From a virus, in the IMG/VR virus record IMGVR_UViG_3300044684_000278, positions 62,001 through 126,000 of that record: 64,000 bases of DNA. One strand, 5' to 3'. The notes under the pieces are model-generated. The model was not told the origin of the DNA. It saw nothing but the letters and a program-made list of their open reading frames with translations, and searched no databases. Shown here in pieces: positions 14,598-21,442 of the stretch; the stretch's first letter is position 1; each line of letters begins with the position of its first letter. The translations under genes were made by a program, and so were the position numbers.

Positions 14598-15365
14598 TCA
14601 TGCTGCCTGATATGAATTGGCAAGGATCATATTGACCAGTGACTGGTGTCCGGCACCAAGTCTGTCAATACTTTCTTCGGGTTTGTCCTTTTGTTTGATG
14701 TAGATCATGGCTGCCTTGTAATCCACACGAATGTTCTCAAGGGTAAAATTCTCATCAAAGCCGTGCATTTGCTTGTTGAACAGTTCTATAAGCTTTGGGG
14801 TGGTACTATGCTCTATTTGCTGTATAAGTCTTTCTACGTACATAATATCATAGATCCGGTACATCTCCAGAAGCTTCAGTGTGTCAGCTTCATTGAGTAC
14901 TCCAGGATCTATACCCAGTGTCTTACGGAACTTTAAATACCGGACAATATCACTGAACAGCCTGGTATCCTTACTCATAAAGATCGGGAACGGCCCAGGT
15001 GTCAGGTTTTCATCCAGTAAGTAGTTTACATCCTTCACCTTCCCATTTTCCATGGTGATGTTGATGATGTCTCCTATACCATACATGAATTTCAGGGTAC
15101 CATCCAGGTTGTTTTCTGTGAAGGTATGATCCATCAGGAATTGCAGGGTCTCCTGGTCATTGAATGGCACGCCCATATGTTTTGCCATGAGCTTCATATA
15201 GAGCTGCATAGTGACAACCCATACGAGTTTCATGATAAATGACTTTCCTGTGCCGTTCTTTCCTACCAGGATGGCAAGCTCACGATACTCCATTTCTGAC
15301 ATATCCATCTTGAGTGGCTGTGTCAGGTTTACTGCTATTGTCTTTAAATGTCCTAATGAACTCAT
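14598..15365 (-). CDS. ABC/SMC-type ATPase lacking a visible Walker B region
   Basis: 255 aa from ATG 15363-15365 (MSSLGHLKTIAVNLTQPLKM). Walker A ILVGKNGTGKSFIMKLVW lies near residue 30 in the AAA_15/SMC-like context (preceding beta-strand, ELAILVGKNGTGKS). Near the C-terminus DRLGAGHQSLVNMILANSYQ resembles the ABC signature followed by its helix, but the protein stops there. The hydrophobic-DE Walker B strand, D-loop and switch His are absent. It may be a degenerate ATPase, a nucleotide-binding switch, or rely on a second subunit. Confidence 0.65.
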   Translation of the reverse strand: MSSLGHLKTIAVNLTQPLKMDMSEMEYRELAILVGKNGTGKSFIMKLVWVVTMQLYMKLMAKHMGVPFNDQETLQFLMDHTFTENNLDGTLKFMYGIGDIINITMENGKVKDVNYLLDENLTPGPFPIFMSKDTRLFSDIVRYLKFRKTLGIDPGVLNEADTLKLLEMYRIYDIMYVERLIQQIEHSTTPKLIELFNKQMHGFDENFTLENIRVDYKAAMIYIKQKDKPEESIDRLGAGHQSLVNMILANSYQAA

Positions 15366-15388
15366 AGTGGTTAAAATGATAAAGTTAA

Positions 15389-15423
15389 GAGCTTCCCATT
15401 GGCTCAGGACCTCCGGGAAACTC
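15389..15423 (-). terminator. Terminator-like hairpin
   Basis: GAGCTTCCC ... GGGAAACTC with one C-A mismatch; on the minus strand followed by CTTAAC. Weak; may reduce read-through from 15431-15598 into the ATPase gene. Confidence 0.4.
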
Positions 15424-15430
15424 AAATGTT

Positions 15431-15598
15431 TTAAACAAGCTCTTCTATTTTCTCTTCTGTGGGTTGATTAAGCTTGATCTGCTTTTTCAGGTTCTTTCCC
15501 ATGATCAGGCTGTCATATGCCATCTTGCAAAGACCTCCTACAAAGAACAATACTGCAGCTACTGCAAGAGCTACCAGTAGATAATGAAATGCGTTCAT
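15431..15598 (-). CDS. 55-aa single-TM protein
   Basis: ATG 15596-15598 to TAA 15431-15433. MNAFHYLLVALAVAAVLFFV GGLCKM is a membrane helix; the rest (KNLKKQIKLNQPTEEKIEEL V) is a charged cytoplasmic-type tail. Function unknown. Confidence 0.65.
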   Translation of the reverse strand: MNAFHYLLVALAVAAVLFFVGGLCKMAYDSLIMGKNLKKQIKLNQPTEEKIEELV

Positions 15599-15646
15599 AG
15601 TAATAACGGATTAGTGGGTTAGTGATTCTGTTAATAACTTGATTTT

Positions 15647-15761
15647 TGGCTGGGATGCCCGGACTCGAACCGGGGACCTTCTGGTAACGTCGGCAATCAT
15701 CTGCAATAGATGAACATCGGAAATGCCAGTTGCTCTATCCCTCTTTCTGAGCTACATCCCA
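15647..15761 (-). tRNA. Aberrant tRNA-like gene with enlarged anticodon region
   Basis: 115 nt. Intact parts: acceptor TGGGATG/CATCCCA, TA at positions 8-9, D stem GCTC/GAGC, variable AGGTC, T arm CCCGG-TTCGAGT-CCGGG, discriminator G and encoded CCA. The anticodon arm is abnormal: CTGG/CCAG enclose 41 nt instead of 7, and inside them sits a hairpin TCATCT-ATTGC-AGATGA. No standard anticodon can be read: a simple 34-nt excision would leave A at position 33. Too short for a group I intron. Could be an intron-bearing tRNA of unknown type, a tRNA mimic, or a decaying gene. Confidence 0.6.
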
Positions 15762-15772
15762 GTGTATGATAA

Positions 15773-15794
15773 AGCCAGGCTGATGTTCCTGGCT
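15773..15794 (-). terminator. Weak terminator hairpin overlapping a stop codon
   Basis: Minus strand AGCCAGG-N8-CCTGGCT then TTTATC; includes the end of the gene at 15793. It separates that gene from the tRNA-like gene downstream. Confidence 0.45.
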
Positions 15795-16191
15795 AAAAGA
15801 TTTTATGGATAAACGGGTTCAGCTCCTCAAGCTGGCTAACATTGAGCTTCTTAAACCACCTGTAGTATTTGATATACCAGTAACAGAAGTATGGATTAAG
15901 GAAGGTATAAAATGCATAATGGAGATGAGGGCCGTTCCATGGACCCCCTTTACCAAGAATAAAACACCCTGATTCCTGGTTAAAAGAGAATCCTCCGGTT
16001 CCGTAGATGAATGCTTTGTTATCCGGGATTGATCCACCCTGTGTAGCCTTATAGAAGGTTTTGTATTTAAGGGTATTATAGACAATCCTGTAAAACTTCA
16101 TGTCATTCCACAATACGTATGTGGAACAAAGGATTAATAACAGCAGGACAATACCTGATGCCATCAGGAAGGATAAAATGTAGTGATACAT
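15793..16191 (-). CDS. Membrane-anchored hypothetical protein
   Basis: 132 aa. N-terminal TM segment (ILSFLMASGIVLLLLILCST YVLW), then a soluble domain with IYGTGGFSFNQESGCFILGK and an aromatic stretch AFYTFLNPYFCYWYIKYYRW. Ends NVSQLEELNPFIHKIF. Unknown family; own terminators on both sides. Confidence 0.68.
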   Translation of the reverse strand: MYHYILSFLMASGIVLLLLILCSTYVLWNDMKFYRIVYNTLKYKTFYKATQGGSIPDNKAFIYGTGGFSFNQESGCFILGKGGPWNGPHLHYAFYTFLNPYFCYWYIKYYRWFKKLNVSQLEELNPFIHKIF

Positions 16192-16200
16192 GTTGATTAA

Positions 16201-16234
16201 AATAAAAGCCCAGGATGTAGAAACACCCCAGGCT
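16201..16234 (-). terminator. Intrinsic terminator
   Basis: Minus strand AGCCTGGG ... CCTGGGCT (8 bp with two G-T pairs) followed by TTTTATTTT, 22 bp beyond the stop of the gene at 16257. Confidence 0.65.
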
Positions 16235-16256
16235 AAACCGTCCGACTAAAATGAGT

Positions 16257-16556
16257 TTATACAGCAAGTTTCACAGTGCTGGTTCCTTTGCTTATTTCAG
16301 CCCCGTCATTCCCTATCTTAATGGTGTATCCATAAACAGATAGTTCAAATACCGGTGTCTGAGAAACAGGTTTTACTTCTGATTTCCTGTGGATCTGTGT
16401 ATAATAAGCAGCTTCACAAGCTCCAGCACTTCTGCCTAATAATTTGGCAGTTTCTCTGAATGCTTCATCTTTTGTTCTGCATTTCTGCAGCTGTTCTAAC
16501 AGTACAGTCCTCTCCTGGGAAGACCAAGTGTTACGATTTAAGGGTTTTCCTGACAT
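16257..16556 (-). CDS. Myb/SANT-like DNA-binding protein
   Basis: 99 aa. NTWSSQERTVLLEQLQKC ... EAFRETAKLLGRSAGACEAA YYT has the Trp, helix spacing and RS-x-A motif of SANT/Myb-like three-helix domains used by phage and bacterial regulators. A small beta-rich C-terminal part follows (FELSVYGYTIKIGNDGAEIS). Probably binds DNA. Single-gene unit with its own terminator. Confidence 0.65.
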   Translation of the reverse strand: MSGKPLNRNTWSSQERTVLLEQLQKCRTKDEAFRETAKLLGRSAGACEAAYYTQIHRKSEVKPVSQTPVFELSVYGYTIKIGNDGAEISKGTSTVKLAV

Positions 16557-16586
16557 GGATTATTATAAATGAATGAGTTAATGAGT

Positions 16587-16823
16587 TTATTTGATGCCGT
16601 GGTTCATATACATGAATACAGCATAGAAATAGACAAATACCATCAGGGTGAGTGTGATCAGCAGCCCGATGTTGTCCATTTGATCGAGGAAGTCATAGTC
16701 TTTCTCCATCAGTCCCCGTTTCTGGGTCTTGCGGATGAACCAACGATATAGTTTAATATCAAACACCGGATATAGCAGTGAGATAGGAAAAACAATGAGG
16801 ATGGTTAGGATTAGGGTTTTCAT
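16587..16823 (-). CDS. Two-TM membrane protein
   Basis: 78 aa. TLILTILIVFPISLLYPVFD and GLLITLTLMVFVYFYAVFMY form membrane helices around a basic loop (RWFIRKTQKRGLMEKDYDFL). Overlaps the upstream gene by 4 nt. Confidence 0.68.
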   Translation of the reverse strand: MKTLILTILIVFPISLLYPVFDIKLYRWFIRKTQKRGLMEKDYDFLDQMDNIGLLITLTLMVFVYFYAVFMYMNHGIK

Positions 16824-17089
16824 GATAAAACCTCCTCCGCATTAGATGTCAGTATTACTTCACTCATGGAGTCTTCAGTCCCGTTATCTACGTAGATGTA
16901 GAGCTTATCTGCTTCAATGTCTCCTACATAGGCTGTATCTCCTGAGAATCCTGTGTCTCTTAAGAGCTTAAAGGTATCCGGATCGTTTTCTTCCATCCTG
17001 TCCATGGATAATGGTGCCAATGGAAGAACCTGACCAAATGTTTTAATGTTTTCTTTTGCTACCTCTTTGGTGAATTTACGGTAGATCAT
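16820..17089 (-). CDS. Hypothetical protein
   Basis: 89 aa, soluble: MIYRKFTKEVAKENIKTFGQ, TGFSGDTAYVGDIEADKLYI YVDNGTED. Acidic C-terminus. No family recognised. Confidence 0.62.
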   Translation of the reverse strand: MIYRKFTKEVAKENIKTFGQVLPLAPLSMDRMEENDPDTFKLLRDTGFSGDTAYVGDIEADKLYIYVDNGTEDSMSEVILTSNAEEVLS

Positions 17090-17122
17090 AATGATATGGA
17101 TTATGTAAATGGATTGGGTTAA

Positions 17123-17437
17123 TTACTTATTTAGTTTCTTTTCAAGCTTGTTGAGGGCTGATTCTAACTGGTCTATAAGGGAAGACTCGTCCAGGACGAG
17201 CTTATCAAATTTAATCTGGGAAGCATTTTTATGACCATCCCAGATTAACTTAGCCCCAAGAGGTCTGCCGTCAGCTACTGAGTTCCAGACCCCTTTTATA
17301 GTGCCGTATTTCTTATCCTCCCAGTATTCCCAGTTGATAGCAGCATCAGTATGAAACGTTCCGTCTACTATTTCCTTGCGTGGTCTTACTCTTTTACCAG
17401 GAACACAGGTTTCCAATGTCAATAGTTGCTCTTCCAT
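17123..17437 (-). CDS. Small barrel protein with family C-terminal helix
   Basis: 104 aa. LTLETCVPGKRVRPRKEIVD opens a barrel-type domain (YGTIKGVW, GAKLIWDGHKNASQIKFDKL); the tail is LESALNKLEKKLNK. The closest paralogue is the gene at 17441-17743, which shares TCVPG-RV and the tail. The C-P-G-x-R-V-x-P opening is in the same place as the G-x-R-V-x-x-G-P-D-W of the MIB-like members, so these may be distant relatives. Confidence 0.75.
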   Translation of the reverse strand: MEEQLLTLETCVPGKRVRPRKEIVDGTFHTDAAINWEYWEDKKYGTIKGVWNSVADGRPLGAKLIWDGHKNASQIKFDKLVLDESSLIDQLESALNKLEKKLNK

Positions 17438-17440
17438 AAG

Positions 17441-17743
17441 TTACTTACTTAGTTTCTGCTCCAGTGTGTCCAGAGCTGATTGTATGTTATTCCAGGAGAT
17501 GGGCACTGTTATAAGGGCAAGATCGTAGAACTCAAGATTGTGATATTCCTCTGCATCAGGTTTGTTGTCCCATACTACGTGTGCATAATTATTCTTATCA
17601 GGCATGTGAATAACAGTTCCTTCTGCATTGGGCCCTCCAATCTTTTTTATATACCTTTCAAAAGCAGGTTGATTCAGGTGGTGACTTGGCTTAACCCGTG
17701 TTCCTGGAACACAGGTTTCCTTAGTAAGCAATACTTCACTCAT
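17441..17743 (-). CDS. Small barrel protein with family C-terminal helix
   Basis: 100 aa. LTKETCVPGTRVKPSHHLNQ, AEGTVIHMPDKNNYAHVVWD, YHNLEFYDLA and the tail QSALDTLEQKLSK. The order strand, VVWD core, Y.LEFYDL exit parallels the MIB/HERC2-like proteins at 569-2400. Three bases separate it from each neighbour. Confidence 0.75.
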   Translation of the reverse strand: MSEVLLTKETCVPGTRVKPSHHLNQPAFERYIKKIGGPNAEGTVIHMPDKNNYAHVVWDNKPDAEEYHNLEFYDLALITVPISWNNIQSALDTLEQKLSK

Positions 17744-17745
17744 GG

Positions 17746-18060
17746 TTATAACTGCAACAGCCTGATTAGTTCTCTGAGATCCTCCCCGTACTCCATATTC
17801 CTGGTTAAGGTGATTACATCATCCTTATTCCTATCCGGGCTGGATCCTTCTCTAAGGAAAGCATAATACTCTCCCTTGCCTTTATCATTACACAGTGATA
17901 AAGACAATGCTTTAAAATGATGGAGATTCGTAGCTCCTGGAAAATCAGGAGTAAAGGTTTGATCTACCAGCACCAGCATATAGGACTCCTGGATAAGACT
18001 GGGAACATGCTTGAATCCCAGCTCGTGTAATAGTTTACCGGTGATCTTTGTCTTTTTCAT
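17746..18060 (-). CDS. Hypothetical protein
   Basis: 104 aa. MKKTKITGKLLHELGFKHVP ... YMLVLVDQTF ... FKALSLSLCNDKGKGEYYAF, beta-rich with a helical C-terminus (GEDLRELIRLLQL). No family assigned. Confidence 0.65.
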   Translation of the reverse strand: MKKTKITGKLLHELGFKHVPSLIQESYMLVLVDQTFTPDFPGATNLHHFKALSLSLCNDKGKGEYYAFLREGSSPDRNKDDVITLTRNMEYGEDLRELIRLLQL

Positions 18061-18076
18061 AGCGGTATGTTTAAAA

Positions 18077-18346
18077 CTATTTTTGGATTACAAACCAGGT
18101 AGTTATTTTAAGGGCTTTTCTCCTGCTATCTGGTATACCTCTATACAACCCGTAAACCCTGCTCCAGCTGATAGCTTCATAGAGTAAGGAAAGCAGGGCT
18201 CTGTCTTTAAATACAATCCTGTAAAGGTGAGCACATTCTCTGGGATGTGAGTTATGTTTATCCTGAAGGCTCTCCAAAGAGGGAGCATAGACACCAGAGA
18301 TAAGCTTGAGAACTATTAATAGGCTTACAATTAGTAATGTGGTCAT
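18077..18346 (-). CDS. Hypothetical protein with N-terminal TM/signal segment
   Basis: 89 aa. MTTLLIVSLLIVLKLISGVY A is a membrane anchor or uncleaved signal; the rest (SLESLQDKHNSHPRECAHLY, ISWSRVYGLYRGIPDSRRKA) is soluble and basic. Another frame on the same strand is open here (18103-18294) but lacks the operon spacing and is not preferred. Confidence 0.58.
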   Translation of the reverse strand: MTTLLIVSLLIVLKLISGVYAPSLESLQDKHNSHPRECAHLYRIVFKDRALLSLLYEAISWSRVYGLYRGIPDSRRKALKITTWFVIQK

Positions 18347-18386
18347 GTTTTTATGAATTAATTAAACATCATTGTTTAAAGCAAAT

Positions 18387-18421
18387 AAAAAGTTTCCCAT
18401 TGATATTATCTCCGGGAAACT
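18387..18421 (-). terminator. Intrinsic terminator
   Basis: Minus strand AGTTTCCC ... GGGAAACT followed by TTTTTATTT, directly after the GHKL-like gene (stop 18430). Confidence 0.78.
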
Positions 18422-18429
18422 CATAATCC

Positions 18430-19629
18430 TTATACCACTGCTCTTGCCTTTTTGATACGTTGAGTGATCACATCACTACCCAGCTTGGACACAATAAGTC
18501 CAGCTATGGTTTCCGGATCACGCTGATACTTGTCATTGAGGTATACAATACCCTTATTGACAAACACCCAGCTTTCACACTCTCCGGTGCGGATTTCCAG
18601 ATCCTCCAGGTTAAGTACAGCCAGACATTTTCTGATCTCTGTCAAATCCCGTATTGTGGTAGGTAAAAACAGCTCATTACTGCCGTTTATCAATTCCACA
18701 AGACTTACAACCAACCCCATATCCAGTAATTTCTTATACCAGGATACAGGAATAGTGATAGCATCAGGACCAGAAAGACACAGTCCGCCCATTCTCTTAA
18801 TAGTAGAAGTGGTAAACTCAACACCCTGCTGGATCAGCTCAGTAAGTGCTTTAATAATACCATCAGTTGGAGTGTAATAACTTTCAATATATCCGTGATC
18901 ATCACTGTTGATCAGGATAGCCTTCAGGATGTCAGCAGGTATTTCTCCCTCTCTTATGAATTGGGTAAGCTGTTCTGCTATTTGATCGTGAGAAGTCAAC
19001 CGGTCCTCGTTGATGTAGATATTATCAAAAGTAATATCAAACATACCCTGGCTGCGGGACTCTCCGTTGTAACATTTAATCCCTTTACGGAATACATTGA
19101 TCGGACCCTGCTGCTCTTTCAGATAAATAGCTCCATACTTGTTATAGTAATCAGGTGTGCGGTTAAAGGAGAAGAAGTTATCAAAGTTATCCATCACTCC
19201 CTGGAGCTCACCATTCATTGGAATATAAATGGTGGTGGATTCAGTGTCAGTGGGCACTGGAGTGTACTTAATAACGTCAATGTTGTGATCTCCCTCATCA
19301 ATGGCATTTGATAAGATCTCTCTTACAGCCATCCAACCAGTCCACTGTGGCCCCATTTCAGAGGTAAGACTGGTACGCAGGCCATCCACAGTGATTACTT
19401 TAACAGGTTTGTCTCTGTGCAGTACAACCTCAAAATCAATTTTGATCTCTTTGTTACCTGAGTAGATAACAGGAGTACAGTCGTTACGTGTCAGCCAGGC
19501 TAATGCATACTTCCATCCAGATCCGAACATACCTATTTTACCGGTCTGTTCTCTTTTGGTAGAGCTACCAATTAGCATTAAGTCTTCTGCTACAATAAGT
19601 CCTTTGTTGGTGATTCTTAAAAAGTTCAT
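18430..19629 (-). CDS. GHKL-like ATPase, motif order apparently permuted
   Basis: 399 aa. Residues 6-40 read ITNKG...EDLMLIGSSTK followed by GKIGMFGSGWKYALAW, which look like the G1 and G2 boxes of GHKL (Hsp90, MutL, histidine kinase, phage rIIA) ATPases. The N-box-like REILSNAID (E104, N108), which normally comes first, lies after them. The remaining 280 residues contain TIYIPMNGELQGV and a helical C-terminus (ETIAGLIVSKLGSDVITQRI). Related proteins occur in other Bacteroidota phages as far as I recall. Likely a nucleotide-dependent conformational switch; role unknown. Single-gene unit with a terminator. Confidence 0.65.
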   Translation of the reverse strand: MNFLRITNKGLIVAEDLMLIGSSTKREQTGKIGMFGSGWKYALAWLTRNDCTPVIYSGNKEIKIDFEVVLHRDKPVKVITVDGLRTSLTSEMGPQWTGWMAVREILSNAIDEGDHNIDVIKYTPVPTDTESTTIYIPMNGELQGVMDNFDNFFSFNRTPDYYNKYGAIYLKEQQGPINVFRKGIKCYNGESRSQGMFDITFDNIYINEDRLTSHDQIAEQLTQFIREGEIPADILKAILINSDDHGYIESYYTPTDGIIKALTELIQQGVEFTTSTIKRMGGLCLSGPDAITIPVSWYKKLLDMGLVVSLVELINGSNELFLPTTIRDLTEIRKCLAVLNLEDLEIRTGECESWVFVNKGIVYLNDKYQRDPETIAGLIVSKLGSDVITQRIKKARAVV

Positions 19630-19727
19630 GTTTTAATGTGTTTATGAGTTTGAGCGGTGCTATGACCCTAAACCTGGTGGAAACCAGACCTAACAGCAGC
19701 TTATAGCCCTGTTATGCACTCCTGTAA

Positions 19728-19753
19728 TGAAAAAGCCAGAGAATTAACTCTGG
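19728..19753 (-). terminator. Intrinsic terminator
   Basis: Minus strand GCCAGAG-TTAATT-CTCTGGC followed by TTTTT; upstream of the GHKL-like gene, closing the unit that ends at 19820. Confidence 0.8.
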
Positions 19754-19784
19754 CCGTGGATCCTTTCTTACTCCAGGATATAGA

Positions 19785-19814
19785 GCTATACAGAGGAATC
19801 AATCCCCTGTATAG
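19785..19814. repeat. CTATACAG/CTGTATAG inverted repeat
   Basis: Perfect 8-bp arms (19785-19792 and 19807-19814) just after the stop at 19820. Probably a second transcript-end hairpin. Confidence 0.45.
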
Positions 19815-19819
19815 AGTAA

Positions 19820-20035
19820 TTACTCCTTACACTGTATAATAATAACAGGAGGCATTGCTTCACCCTGTGCAGTGTAATAAAATCCTTTAGAGAGACAATC
19901 CAGATGAACTGGTATTGCTTGCATATTGTTGCCATCCTGTGTACCTGCTATTGGTATCAGTACAGAATCAGTTTCTGATCTGCTACCACAAACAGGACAG
20001 TTTTTGTGGTCTTGAGGAAAAGGGAATACTTTCAT
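19820..20035 (-). CDS. Small zinc-binding-type protein
   Basis: 71 aa. CPVCGSRSETDS near residue 13 and IPVHLDCLSKGFYY near 45 give a CxxC...HxxC set of likely zinc ligands. Otherwise beta-rich, ending VIIIQCKE. Probably a small treble-clef or ribbon protein. Confidence 0.65.
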   Translation of the reverse strand: MKVFPFPQDHKNCPVCGSRSETDSVLIPIAGTQDGNNMQAIPVHLDCLSKGFYYTAQGEAMPPVIIIQCKE

Positions 20036-20043
20036 AGTTATAG

Positions 20044-20238
20044 CTATTTAATCCAGTTGTGAGAGATGATATATGATGGTTTGAGTGGTTTCTGAGGGAG
20101 AGAGAAAGTGTGTGTGAGATATCTCCTCATGACACAGACACACACAAATCCCAAATAAATTCCAGTACTTAGTGTACTGAATCCACTAAGAAATGATTTA
20201 TCATCCCATCTGAGTATCAGATAGTTATAACAAATCAT
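20044..20238 (-). CDS. Possible 64-aa protein
   Basis: ATG 20236-20238 to TAG 20044-20046 fills the gap between two genes with 21- and 9-nt spacers. MICYNYLILRWDDKSFLSGF has a hydrophobic region GIYLGFVCVCVM. The underlying DNA is low-complexity (GTGTGTGTGAGA), there is no ribosome binding site, and the stop is TAG, so it may be non-coding. Confidence 0.3.
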   Translation of the reverse strand: MICYNYLILRWDDKSFLSGFSTLSTGIYLGFVCVCVMRRYLTHTFSLPQKPLKPSYIISHNWIK

Positions 20239-20258
20239 TCCCGAGCGGATAGTTTTAC

Positions 20259-20546
20259 TTAGTGTGATGAGTCTTCATCAGCAACTTTTTGATCAACTTC
20301 TTCTTTCATACCAGGTACGGTATCATGGATGTGTTTGATCAGCACATCATTGGTCGTAATGAGCATGTCCAGCTCACCAGTAATAGCATCAAACATTTTC
20401 TTTTCCTCTTCTGATACAGTAGGAGGACAGGTGATTCCTGCTCTGAGCATCTGCAATGCTTCCTGGTTTGCTTCCAGAGAAGTATACAATGCTTCAATTA
20501 AACCAGCTACTACGGCTGCACTGTGTTGGGTTTCTGTCTGTGACAT
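20259..20546 (-). CDS. Hypothetical acidic helical protein
   Basis: 95 aa. SAAVVAGLIEALYTSLEANQ EALQML, EEEKKMFDAITGELDMLITT. All-helical, acidic tail (QKVADEDSSH). Unknown family. Confidence 0.65.
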   Translation of the reverse strand: MSQTETQHSAAVVAGLIEALYTSLEANQEALQMLRAGITCPPTVSEEEKKMFDAITGELDMLITTNDVLIKHIHDTVPGMKEEVDQKVADEDSSH

Positions 20547-20577
20547 GGATATATGGATTAATGAATAAGCATGATAG

Positions 20578-20666
20578 TTTTAAGTAGCTCACTGGTGGAC
20601 CCCCAACTATACTATAGTATATAAAACATTGGTATAGTTAGTGGCTCATATATGAGCTACTTAAAA
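20578..20666. repeat. Nested inverted repeats in intergenic region
   Basis: Outer arms TTTTAAGTAGCTCA (20578-20591) and TGAGCTACTTAAAA (20653-20666) are perfect 14-bp complements 61 bp apart. Inside are AACTATAC/GTATAGTT, the palindrome TATACTATAGTATA and the palindrome GCTCATATATGAGC. Lies between the stop of 20677 and the start of 20546. Regulatory hairpin, operator cluster or small RNA; cannot be told apart here. Confidence 0.6.
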
Positions 20667-20676
20667 TGATGAGTGG

Positions 20677-21009
20677 TTAGATCCTCTTGATCACAATGGC
20701 ACGTTTATAATCAGTATAGCCCCTTACCGTGTCCCTGTACTCAATGAGAATAGTCGTATCATGAGTTACTTCACAAGGCTCACAGAGTTTATACTCACCA
20801 TCATAAGAATGAGATCCCCTGCTCAGCATGATCGTGTCACCCTTATCTAAACTCTCATCACCAGCATTAAAAGTCATGACAGTGTTGTCCTTCATCTTAA
20901 GCTTTACTTTGTTATTACTGCAAGAGGCAAGTGATGCCAGCATACCCATTAACAGTACCCAGAATACAATCCTGGCTACAGTACGGTCTGATAATTCTGT
21001 TTGTTTCAT
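20677..21009 (-). CDS. Second phage-encoded lipoprotein
   Basis: 110 aa. Basic N-terminus, then RIVFWVLLMGMLASLASCSN with lipobox LASC, a Lys-rich linker and a beta-rich domain (VMTFNAGDESLDKGDTIMLS, TTILIEYRDTVRGYTDYKRA). Two further cysteines (CEPC). Expected in the envelope. The 5' leader holds a 14-bp hairpin (AATCTGCTG-TGGG ... CCCA-CAGCAGATT, about 21,052-21,091). Confidence 0.68.
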   Translation of the reverse strand: MKQTELSDRTVARIVFWVLLMGMLASLASCSNNKVKLKMKDNTVMTFNAGDESLDKGDTIMLSRGSHSYDGEYKLCEPCEVTHDTTILIEYRDTVRGYTDYKRAIVIKRI

Positions 21010-21118
21010 GGTCGGTTTATTGTGGATGGTTTAAAAATCTATTCATGACTAATCTGCTGATGGGTGATACATGATCCCACCAGCAGATTTAGTTTACTGA
21101 TTGATGATAATGACTTGA

Positions 21119-21163
21119 CTGAAAAAAGCAAATGGACTATTATATAGTCCAGATGCTTTTACG
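21119..21163 (-). terminator. Intrinsic terminator overlapping stop codon
   Basis: Minus strand GGACTAT-ATA-ATAGTCC flanked by AAAGC/GCTTTTTT. The stop codon of 21140-21442 lies inside the stem. Confidence 0.75.
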
Positions 21164-21442
21164 TTTAGAAGGATCCTGAATCCAGTAAGCCTGGTCACGC
21201 TCTGACCATTGAAGCTGCATTCCGGGCTTCACACGCAGTGTTTCATCATCAACGGGCTCAATGACCTCATCCATGGTCTTCTGGAAGAATGTTACGATTC
21301 TGCCATCAGACAGTTTAGCCTTGAAGCCCACGTTGCCATTCTGGAATGGCTGAGCTTTAACATCAGATACTTTGAATGATAGGTCTGCCAGTTGTTTCAG
21401 AGCTTCTGCTCCAGCTGCTTTAAGAAATTCTAATGCTTTCAT
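21140..21442 (-). CDS. Hypothetical protein, first gene of leftward arm
   Basis: 100 aa from ATG 21440-21442 (a longer non-ATG start to 21523 would cover hairpin sequence). MKALEFLKAAGAEALKQLAD then a beta-rich part (VKAQPFQNGNVGFKAKLSDG RIVTFF; GMQLQWSERDQAYWIQDP). Unknown function; the promoter-proximal position suggests early expression. Confidence 0.65.
   Translation of the reverse strand: MKALEFLKAAGAEALKQLADLSFKVSDVKAQPFQNGNVGFKAKLSDGRIVTFFQKTMDEVIEPVDDETLRVKPGMQLQWSERDQAYWIQDPSKRKSIWTI

Noticed and set aside
14580-14600. Programmed frameshift restoring Walker B of the 14598-15365 ATPase
   Set aside because: Neither alternative frame downstream encodes a hydrophobic-D-E strand; they end within about 25 codons.
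18103-18294. 63-codon frame overlapping 18077-18346 on the same strand
   Set aside because: The longer frame begins right after the upstream hairpin region with an ATG and a plausible membrane anchor; the shorter one has neither.
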